From the NCBI GenBank assembly GCA_944321945.1, contig CALUNE010000002.1:1-64000 (forward strand): 64,000 bases of DNA, in the 5' to 3' direction. Positions 7,926 to 15,800 of this stretch are shown here, piece after piece. The number at the start of each line of letters is the position of its first letter. Positions within the stretch are counted from its first letter, which is position 1. The notes beneath the pieces are model-generated. The model was not told the DNA's origin, searched no databases, and was given only the letters and a program-made list of their open reading frames with translations. Both the position numbers and the translations under genes were made by a program. The stretch is from an uncultured Alistipes sp. GTDB taxonomy: Bacteria > Bacteroidota > Bacteroidia > Bacteroidales > Rikenellaceae.

Positions 7926-9428
7926 ATGGTCAAAACAACCGAATCGATCTCTGCGGGGCGTTCACCCGCAGGGATTTTCGTGCCCGGAGGCGAAGCTCCT
8001 CCGGGCCGCGACGCGGGCGGCATACCCTCTTTCGAGGAGTTTGCCCTCGGCGTCTATCCCTTTCTGGAACTGGAGGCGTTTCACCGGGTCTATTACCGCA
8101 TTCTGGAAGCCTTTGCGCGGGGCCGCGTGCGGCGTCTGATCGTGACGATGCCGCCGCAGCACGGCAAGAGCGTGGGGGCCACGACGCTGCTGCCGGCCTA
8201 CATGCTGGGGCTGGATCCCGATCTGCGGGTGGCGATCGCCTCCTACTCGGGGACGCTGGCCTCGAAGTTCAACCGGCGCGTGCAGCGGATTCTCGATTCG
8301 CGCGAGTACGGCGGATTTTTCCCGGCGACCTGCATCAAGCAGGGCACCCGTCCGCCCGGATACATCCGCACGGCCGAGGAGGTCGAGATCATCGACCATC
8401 GGGGCGGGCTGCTGTCGGTCGGGCGCGAGGGGTCGCTCACGGGCAACCGTGTCGACTGTTTCATTCTGGACGACCTCTACAAGGATGCGCTGGAGGCCAA
8501 TTCGCCGCTCGTGCGGGCCAACTGCTGGGAGTGGTACACCTCGGTGGTGCGCACGCGCATGCACAACACCTCGCGCGAACTGATCGTTTTCACGCGCTGG
8601 CACGAGGAGGATCTGATCGGAACGCTGCTGCGGCGTGAGCCGGTCGAGGAGCTGCGCACGTGGTCGCAGCTCGATGATCCGGCGCTGGACGTCTGGCTGC
8701 ATCTGAATTTCGAGGCGCTGAAGCGTTCGCCGCCGACGGAGCTCGACCCGCGCGCTCAGGGCGAGGCGTTGTGGGAGGCGCAGCACGGCGTCCGGCTGCT
8801 GGAGGCCAAGCGGCGTCTGGATCCCGTGCAGTTCGAGGCGATGTACCAGGGACATCCGACCCTCCGCGAGGGGCTGCTCTACGGGCTGAACTTTGCCGAG
8901 TACGACGATCTGCCGCACGAGATTGTCCGCCGCGCCAACTACACCGATACGGCCGATACGGGCGACGACTACCTCTGTTCGATCTCCTATGCGGTGGATG
9001 CCGACGGGTTGATCTACGTGGTCGACACGGTTTTTTCGCGGGCGCCGATGGAGGAGACCGAGCCTCAGGTGGGCGATCTGCTCGTGCGCACGGGGACGCG
9101 TCAGGCCCTGATCGAGAGCAACAACGGCGGTCGGGGATTTGCCCGTGCGGTGCAGGCGCTGGCGCCGGACGTGCGGGTGGAGTGGTTTCACCAGAGCGGA
9201 AACAAGGAGGCGCGGATCCTCTCGAATGCCGCCACGGCGCTGCATCTGGTACGGTGGCCGCGGGGGTGGAATCTGCGCTGGCCGGAGCTTTACGCGCAGT
9301 TGACGACCTATCGGCGCCAGTTCCGGACCAACCGCTGGCACGATGCGGCGGACGTGGTGACGGGCATCGTCGAACACGAAGTGACGGATCGCAATCGCAA
9401 ACGGCTGCGGGGAATCCGTTTTGCGTAA
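7926..9428 (+). CDS. Phage terminase large subunit (TerL), orphan
   Basis: A 500-residue terminase large subunit with both expected domains. The ATPase domain has Walker A MPPQHGKS (75-82), Walker B CFILDDL ending in Asp182-Asp183, and the coupling motif TRWHEEDLIG (223-232). The RNase H-like nuclease domain has an Asp cluster near 341-348, Glu397 in IESNNGG, and Asp473/Asp476 in WHDAADVV. All key acidic residues are present, so the enzyme looks intact. The start at 7926 is preferred over an in-frame ATG at 7842 because it removes an Arg-rich leader unlike terminases. In a phage it would pump DNA into a capsid, but no small terminase, portal, capsid or tail gene is present. It is either a remnant or has been reused. 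Confidence 0.9.
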   Translation: MVKTTESISAGRSPAGIFVPGGEAPPGRDAGGIPSFEEFALGVYPFLELEAFHRVYYRILEAFARGRVRRLIVTMPPQHGKSVGATTLLPAYMLGLDPDLRVAIASYSGTLASKFNRRVQRILDSREYGGFFPATCIKQGTRPPGYIRTAEEVEIIDHRGGLLSVGREGSLTGNRVDCFILDDLYKDALEANSPLVRANCWEWYTSVVRTRMHNTSRELIVFTRWHEEDLIGTLLRREPVEELRTWSQLDDPALDVWLHLNFEALKRSPPTELDPRAQGEALWEAQHGVRLLEAKRRLDPVQFEAMYQGHPTLREGLLYGLNFAEYDDLPHEIVRRANYTDTADTGDDYLCSISYAVDADGLIYVVDTVFSRAPMEETEPQVGDLLVRTGTRQALIESNNGGRGFARAVQALAPDVRVEWFHQSGNKEARILSNAATALHLVRWPRGWNLRWPELYAQLTTYRRQFRTNRWHDAADVVTGIVEHEVTDRNRKRLRGIRFA

Positions 9429-9435
9429 GGTGCTG

Positions 9436-9739
9436 CCTGCGGCGCTCCGGTCTGCGGGCGCTGGTCTTCGGAGGTTGACAGGTCTGCGGGGCTCCGGTCT
9501 GCGGGCGCTGGTCTGCAGAGGTTGACGGGCCCGTGGGCACTCCGGTTTGTGGGGCGCTCCGGGTTGTGTGGCGTTGGTCTGCGGAGGTTGACGGGCCCGT
9601 GGGCACTCCGGCTTGTGGGACGCTGGTCTGCGGAGGTCGGCAGGTTTGTGGGCGCTCTGGTTTGCGGGGCGCTCCGGGTTGTGTGGCGTTGGTCTGCGGA
9701 GGTCGGCAGGTTTGCGGCGCTCCGATCTGCGGGGCGCGG
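9436..9739. repeat. Degenerate GC-rich repeat array after the terminase gene
   Basis: The motif GGTCTGCGGAGGTTGACGGG and close variants recurs at about 9463, 9509, 9576, 9625 and 9691, interleaved with GGTTTGTGGGGCGCTCCGG variants. The spacing alternates between roughly 47 and 67 bases. No gene is apparent; open frames here follow the repeat and are Gly/Arg/Leu-rich. Confidence 0.8.
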
Positions 9740-9798
9740 ACGTATCCCGGGAGAATGTGGCCGGCTGTCGATTGCGCCTCTCTCATGCGGATCTCATA

Positions 9799-9833
9799 AA
9801 CAAGCCCGGCTCCGGAAAGGAGTCGGGCTTGTT
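9799..9833 (+). terminator. Strong hairpin, probable terminator
   Basis: A 15-base stem (AACAAGCCCGGCTCC with GGAGTCGGGCTTGTT, one G-T pair) closes a five-base GGAAA loop. It lacks a T-run but is the strongest hairpin in the 620-base gap downstream of the terminase gene. Confidence 0.65.
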
Positions 9834-9864
9834 GGATGGAATGTGGCCGCCGGCCGATGCAGCT

Positions 9865-10009
9865 GCCGGGGCGGTTCGGTTCATCTTTCAGGTCGTTTGG
9901 GACGCCGGAGCGGTTTGGTTCACCTTTCGGGTCATTTGGAACGCCGAGGGCACCCTTTCGCGATTAGGACGCCGGGGCGGTTGGGTTCACCTTTCGGATC
10001 GTCTGGGAC
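9865..10009. repeat. Three 39-base repeats plus a partial unit
   Basis: Units at 9865-9903, 9904-9942 and 9971-10009 share GCCGGGGCGGTT-GGTTCACCTTTCGG and end in TGGGAC or TGGAAC. A shortened 28-base unit separates the second and third. This is a second, distinct array in the same gap, ending about 40 bases from the stop of the following minus-strand gene. Confidence 0.85.
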
Positions 10010-10051
10010 GCCGGGACGGCCCGGGAGTGGGGACGGCCTGCCGGGCCGGGA

Positions 10052-10609
10052 TCAGAAGTAGAATTTCACGCCGACCGTGGGGCTGATTCCGAGTTGGAAG
10101 TTGACTTCGTTGCTGGTCGCATTTTCACCCGAGAACGACAGGGTCGTGTAGTCGAGCGACATGAGATTCAGCGAGAGGCTCCATTTTTCGGAGTGGCGGT
10201 ATTCGAATGCGCCGAACTTGAATTCGGTGGCGAGGCCGTAACCGGAGATTCCGTCGAAGGAGGCATACGCGAATCCCAGACCGATTTCCGGCACGTAGTA
10301 AATCCGGTCGCAGACTTTCACGTAATAGGCTACATTGGGGCCGATGGTGAGTGTGTGGGTGGTCCGACCCTCGAGCGGGGCGATGCTGTATCCGAGCAGA
10401 CCGCCCACGCGGAGGTTGTCGCGGACGAAGTATCCGAATTCCGGAGCAAAGCGGAAATAGGTGTTCGAGATGGAGGTGTCGTCGGCGCCGAACGAGGAGG
10501 TGGAGACACCGAGTATGCCGCCGACATACATTTCACCCTTGTCCTGAGCGGAGACGAACGGGCACGAAGCAATTGCGAACAAGGCGCAGCAAAGGAACTT
10601 TTTCAACAT
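10052..10609 (-). CDS. Outer-membrane beta-barrel protein
   Basis: A 185-residue protein with a cleavable signal peptide (MLKKFLCCALFAIASC, processing near VSAQ at 22). Alternating hydrophobic and polar strands follow and end in a terminal phenylalanine (VGVKFYF), the usual signal for BAM-dependent assembly. The start MYVGGILGVSTSSFG and the pattern of Gly and aromatic residues are typical of the small eight-stranded OmpA/OmpX-like porin family. Its cargo or function cannot be deduced. It is monocistronic, with repeat-rich DNA beyond its 3' end and a facing terminator at its 5' side. Confidence 0.8.
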   Translation of the reverse strand: MLKKFLCCALFAIASCPFVSAQDKGEMYVGGILGVSTSSFGADDTSISNTYFRFAPEFGYFVRDNLRVGGLLGYSIAPLEGRTTHTLTIGPNVAYYVKVCDRIYYVPEIGLGFAYASFDGISGYGLATEFKFGAFEYRHSEKWSLSLNLMSLDYTTLSFSGENATSNEVNFQLGISPTVGVKFYF

Positions 10610-10732
10610 GGCTTATGATTTTTGGGATTTGAATACCGCGTAAAAGTGTAACTCAAAATTAATGAATTGCAGGAAATTATGCAATAGATTGTGCGTTTTT
10701 TTTCGAATATTGCGGCGCCGGACTTTGGGGGC

Positions 10733-10768
10733 AAAAAAACGTTCCGCCTCCGATTGGGAAGCGGAACG
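10733..10768 (-). terminator. Intrinsic terminator of the tsaD/BACON unit
   Basis: On the minus strand CGTTCCGC pairs with GCGGAACG (10740-10747 and 10761-10768) and is followed directly by seven T residues, a classic Rho-independent terminator 24 bases past the lipoprotein stop. Confidence 0.85.
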
Positions 10769-10791
10769 CGGTAACGTGCGGGCCTGATGGG

Positions 10792-11706
10792 CTACAGCTG
10801 CGGCACGCGATAGGTCAGCACCAGACGGGCCGGCTGGGCGTTTTTGCCGTTGAGGATCGTGAGCCGGCAGGGGGTGTTCAGCGAGGGCGAGAGGAGCGTG
10901 AAGATCATGCTCAAGCCGTCATCGGCATAGTCGAGCGAGTGATCCATGCTGTCGCCGCCGGTCGTCTGGATGTCGAAGTCCGGCAGATCGCCGGCCGCCG
11001 TCGAGAAGACGTATTCGATCTCTGCGAGGACCTTGCCGTCGACGGCCGGGAATTCGATGTAGGCACCCTCCTTGCTGAAATAGAGGGCCTTGTTCGGTTC
11101 CGGAATGTTGGAGCTGTACTGCGACTGGTCGTTCCAGAAGAACTTGCCCCGGAAGTCGGCATCGGCGAAGAGTACGAACGTGCGGCCGTCGATCGTGTAT
11201 TCATGGCGGCCGGTGAGGGCCGAGTCTGAGGTGGCGGGCAGGGCCGGCGAGGCGATTTCGGGACCGCGGGCGAAGTCCAGCGTGACGACTTCGGTCTCGG
11301 GCAGCGGTTCGGGCTGAGCCCCCTGCTGGACGACGGTGACGGTCTGCGAACCCTCGACACCCGGGGCCGTGAAGGCGATCTGTCCCAGGGTACGTTCATC
11401 GCTGTTCGGGCTGGCCGTCGTGGCACTGACGTGCAGGGTGGCGGAACCGTGGCCCGAGGTTGCGTCGAGTGTGAATCCTTCGCCCGAGATCTCGGCGTTC
11501 CATGAGGCTGTGGTGGTGAGGGTGATTTCGGCCGAGGCGCCGCTTTCGGCGCCCAGCACGAGTCGTTCGGGGGTGACGGTCAGTGTTTCCGTCGGGTTGC
11601 CGTCGGATGAGGCGTTGTCGTTGTCCGCGTTGCAGGCGGCGCCGAAGAGCAGCGCAAAAAGAATCGGCAGGCTGGCTGCAGCCCGCTGAAGGAGTTTGAA
11701 TTTCAT
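10792..11706 (-). CDS. Lipoprotein with a BACON-like domain
   Basis: A 304-residue surface or periplasmic lipoprotein. The signal peptide ends in a lipobox at Cys25 (FGAAC). Residues of about 42-130 look like a BACON domain: LTVTPERLVLGAESG, TTTASWNAEIS and ending TVTVVQQGA, the pattern of this carbohydrate-associated Ig-like fold. Residues 140-304 form an unassigned beta-rich region with no catalytic motif recognised. The gene starts 28 bases after the tsaD stop, so the two share a transcript, though no functional link is known. A domain of this type suggests binding to glycans or mucin, which is inference only. Confidence 0.7.
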   Translation of the reverse strand: MKFKLLQRAAASLPILFALLFGAACNADNDNASSDGNPTETLTVTPERLVLGAESGASAEITLTTTASWNAEISGEGFTLDATSGHGSATLHVSATTASPNSDERTLGQIAFTAPGVEGSQTVTVVQQGAQPEPLPETEVVTLDFARGPEIASPALPATSDSALTGRHEYTIDGRTFVLFADADFRGKFFWNDQSQYSSNIPEPNKALYFSKEGAYIEFPAVDGKVLAEIEYVFSTAAGDLPDFDIQTTGGDSMDHSLDYADDGLSMIFTLLSPSLNTPCRLTILNGKNAQPARLVLTYRVPQL

Positions 11707-11734
11707 GTTATAAATACTTGAGAATGTGTGTCTT

Positions 11735-12757
11735 TTAGAGGTCTTCGAGCCGGGCCACGGGCGAAACGTCGAGCGAGGCGAATTCTCCCTTGCGGTAGTG
11801 GAAGTAACCGGCCATGGCGATCATGGCGGCGTTGTCGGTCGTGAACTTGAACTCGGGGATGAAGGTCCGCCAGCCGCGGCGCCGTCCGGTTTCGACGATG
11901 CCGTTGCGCAGTCCGGAGTTGGCCGAGACGCCGCCGCCGATGGCGATGTCGCGTATGCCCGTCTCCTTCGAGGCGCGGATCAGCTTGTCGAGCAGGATTT
12001 CGACGACGGTTGCCTGCAGCGAGGCGCACAGATCGGCCTTGTTGCGCTCGATGAAGTCGGGGTCCTGGGCCACGGCGTCGCGCAGCGTGTAGAGGAACGA
12101 GGTCTTCAGACCGGAGAACGAGTAGTCGTAGCCGTCGACATGGGGATGGGCGAAGCGGAACGCCTTGGGATTTCCCTCCTTGGCCAGCCGGTCGATCACC
12201 GGGCCGCCCGGGTAGGGGAGTCCCATGACCTTGGCGCACTTGTCGAAAGCCTCGCCGGCGGCATCGTCGATGGTCGTGCCGATGATCTTCATTTCGAGGG
12301 GCGAGTCGACGCGGACGATCTGGGTGTGGCCGCCGCTGACGAGCAGACACAGGAACGGAAAGTCGGGATGGGGCAGCTGGCGGTCCGGGAGGTCGATGAA
12401 GTGGGAGAGGATGTGCCCCTGGAGGTGGTTGACCTCGACCATCGGGATGTTGCGGGCGATGGAGAGCCCCTTGGTGAACGAGACGCCCACGAGGAGCGAT
12501 CCGAGCAGACCGGGGCCGCGTGTGAAGGCGATGGCGTCGATGTCCGAGGCCGTGAGGCCGGCATCGCGCAGGGCGGTGTCCACCACGGGGATGATGTTCT
12601 GCTGATGGGCGCGTGAGGCCAGTTCGGGGATGACGCCGCCGTATTTCATGTGTACGGCCTGCGAGGCGATGACGTTCGAGAGCAGGACGTTGTTGCGCAG
12701 GACGGCTGCCGAGGTGTCGTCGCACGAGGATTCGATGCCGAGAATTGTAATATCCAT
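11735..12757 (-). CDS. tsaD: tRNA N6-adenosine threonylcarbamoyltransferase
   Basis: This 340-residue protein is the catalytic subunit for the universal t6A37 modification. It transfers threonylcarbamoyl from the AMP adduct made by TsaC to tRNAs that read ANN codons. The N-terminus MDITILGIESSCDDTSAA is the family signature, and the metal ligands lie in NHLQGHILSH (HxxxH). The start at 12757 gives exactly the usual length. The frame is open for a further 550 codons upstream, but that part is only the complement of tamB. It is divergent from tamB, whose promoter box lies 33 bases upstream of the tsaD start codon. Confidence 0.95.
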   Translation of the reverse strand: MDITILGIESSCDDTSAAVLRNNVLLSNVIASQAVHMKYGGVIPELASRAHQQNIIPVVDTALRDAGLTASDIDAIAFTRGPGLLGSLLVGVSFTKGLSIARNIPMVEVNHLQGHILSHFIDLPDRQLPHPDFPFLCLLVSGGHTQIVRVDSPLEMKIIGTTIDDAAGEAFDKCAKVMGLPYPGGPVIDRLAKEGNPKAFRFAHPHVDGYDYSFSGLKTSFLYTLRDAVAQDPDFIERNKADLCASLQATVVEILLDKLIRASKETGIRDIAIGGGVSANSGLRNGIVETGRRRGWRTFIPEFKFTTDNAAMIAMAGYFHYRKGEFASLDVSPVARLEDL

Positions 12758-12789
12758 CCGGTTTTTCGCTGTTATTTTAACTTTTTCGC

Positions 12790-12797
12790 TAACTTTG
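12790..12797 (+). promoter_or_regulatory. -7 promoter box of tamB
   Basis: TAACTTTG matches TAnnTTTG and predicts a start near 12804, about 14 bases before the tamB start codon, so the leader is very short. Confidence 0.6.
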
Positions 12798-12817
12798 CCA
12801 GTTATAACGGTGTTCCG

Positions 12818-15800
12818 ATGCGCAAAGGTATAAAAATATTGGGAATGGTGTTCTCGGCGGCGGTTCTGTTGCTGATAATTCTTCCCATGGGGCTGTCGCT
12901 GCTGCTGGACATCCGTTCGGTGCAGAATTACGTCGTGGACCGGCTGACGGCGATGGTTTCGCGGCGTCTGGAGACCACCGTTTCGATCGGCAGGGTCGAC
13001 ATCGGGCTCTTTTCGAAGATCCGCGTCGACGGGTTCTATGTCGAGGATTACCAGCGCGATACGCTGCTCTATGTCGGGCACCTCGATGCCTACGTCACCC
13101 GCTTCGGCATCCTGGGCGGAGGGCTGGAGTTCAGCCGCGGCGAGATTGCCGATGCCCGGCTCTATCTGCGGCAGACGCCCTCGGGCGAGATGAACATCAA
13201 GCAGATCGTCGACCGCATCTCGAATCCCGACCGCGAAAAGAAGGGCAACTTCCGCCTGACGCTGCGCAAGGCCTCGATCGACGGCATGGAGCTCTGTCTG
13301 GAGCGCCTCGACCGCCGCGATCCGGACTACGGCATCGACTTCTCGCACATGCATCTCTACGACATGCGGGCCTTCGTCGAGGACTTCACCATCGACGGAC
13401 AGGCCATCTATACCTCGATCGAGCGTCTTGCGGCGCGCGAACGGAGCGGCTTCGAGCTGGAACGCTTCTCGGGCCGCTTCTACATGTCGCAGGGCTGTCT
13501 GGGATTTCAGGACGCCGAGATCCTCACCCGGCAGTCGGACATCCGCCTGCCCTACATCTCGCTGGTGGGCAATTCGTGGGACGAGTACCGGGATTTCGTC
13601 CAGACGGTGCGCATCGACGCCGCCGTACGCGATTCGAAGATCTCGACCGACGACATCGCCTGCTTCGCCCCCTCGCTGCGCGACTGGCACCTGACCTTCA
13701 CCGATGCCGATCTGGAGTTTACGGGCGAGGTGGCCGACTTCACGGGGCGGATCCGCAGCCTGACGATCGACGAACGGACCCAGCTGGCGGCCGATCTGGC
13801 CGTGCGGGGGCTCCCCGAGATCCGGGATACGCACTTCGACGTGACACTTTCGCGCCTGCATTCGACGGCCGGGGCGCTCGACGGTCTGGCTCTTGCCATC
13901 ACGGGCAGCCGCCTTCCGGAACAGGTGACCGACCTGGCCCGCCATACGGGACGGATCGATCTGACGGGACGCTTTACGGGGCGGCTCTCCTCGTTCGACA
14001 CGCACCTGGGTGCCGCCACCCGGCTCGGCAACGTGACCTGCAACGTGACGATGGCCCCGCTGCGCCGGGGATTGAGTTCGATCCGCGGACGGATCGAGAC
14101 CCGGCGGTTCCGCCTGGGGGACCTGCTCGACCGGCGAGATCTGCTGGGCGAAGCTTCGCTCACGGCCCGCATCGACGGCATGATCGGCCGCGGTGTGGCC
14201 GATGCCAACATCGTGGGCGAGGTCTCCGACCTGGGCTTCAACGGCTACGTCTACGATTCGCTGCGGCTCGACGGACGCCTGCGCAACCGCGAGTTCGACG
14301 GCCGGATCACGGCCCGCGATCCGAATCTCGACTTCAATTTCTTCGGCAAGGTCGATCTCAACGATTCGGTGCCGCGCTACGACTTCACGCTGGATCTGAA
14401 CCGGGCCGACCTGGCACGGCTCCATATCAACCGCCGCGATTCGGTGTCGCAGCTTTCGGCCTTTCTGGTGGCCAATGCCAGCGGACGGTCGCTCGACGAC
14501 CTGAACGGTTCGATCCGTATCTCCGACGCCCTCTACCGCTACAACGACAAGCAGATCACCGCTTCACAGATCAACGTCCGGGGCGAGAATTCGGCCCAGA
14601 GCAAGTTCGTCGAGCTGCGTTCGGACTTTGCCGACGCGACGTTCCGTTCGAAGACGAGCTATCGCACGGTCTTCGAATACCTGCGGCGCAGCGCGTGGCG
14701 CTACCTCCCGATTCTGGGGCGTGCCGAACCCGAAATCAACCGCACGGACCGCAAGACCGCCGTGGCCAACGACTATTCGCTGCTGTCGGTCAACATCCGC
14801 AACTTCAATCCCATAGCCGATGCCGTGGCGGCGGGACTTCAGATTGCCGACGGTTCGTCGCTGCAGCTGCTCTTCAATCCGGCCAGCGACCAGCTTTCGC
14901 TCAAGGCTTCGTCCGAGTACATCGAGCGGCGGCGGATGCTGGCCACGCGACTGTCGGTCAACGCCTCGAACCGCGGCGACTCGCTTGAGGTCTACGCCTC
15001 GGCCGAGGATCTCTATGCGGGGATTCTGCACCTGCCGCGGCTGTCGCTCACGGGCGGTGCCAAGCAGGGGCGCGTGCAGCTCTCGGCCGGCTTCACCGAT
15101 ACGGCGCGGCGGGCGTCGGGACTGGTGGGCTTCCGCGCCGGAGTGGTCGACGAGAACGGTCCCGACGGCCGGGTCGTCGAGCTCCACATCCAACCTTCGC
15201 ACATTACGCGCGGCGACAAGACGTGGCAGATCTTCGCCCGCCGCATCCTGCTCGATACGGCCCGCGTGCGTATCGACCACTTCTCCGTGATGAACAACCA
15301 GCAGGAGCTGCTGCTCGACGGCGTGGCTTCGCGCAGCCGCGACGATTCGCTGACCCTTTCGCTGCGGAACTTCGACCTGTCGCCCTTCACGCAGGTCGCC
15401 GAACGCATGGGCTACTACATCGAGGGGCTCACGAACGGTTCGGCGACGATGAAGTCGGTGCTGCGCGGCGCGGAGGTGACGGCCGACATCCGGCTCGACA
15501 GCGTGGCGGTGAACGACATTGCGGCTCCACCCCTGCGCCTCTCCTCGCGCTGGGATTTTGCCCAGAACCGCGCCGGCGTGACGGTCACCAACCGCCTGAA
15601 GCGCGATACGCTGATCCGGGGTTTCTATGCCCCGATGCGCAACCGCTACTATGCGCGGATGCGGGTCGACAGCCTCGACATGGGGCTGTTGGATCCGATT
15701 CTTTCGGGGGTGATCTCCTCGACCGAGGGGCTTGCGTCGGCCGATCTGGTCTTCCAGGGACAGGGGCGTGCGGCCGATCTGGGGGGAGAGATCCGCGTGT

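Noticed and set aside
12758-14425. Open frame extending tsaD upstream to about 896 codons
   Set aside because: The extension is the complement of tamB; TsaD reaches its normal 340 residues from 12757 with the family signature at its N-terminus.
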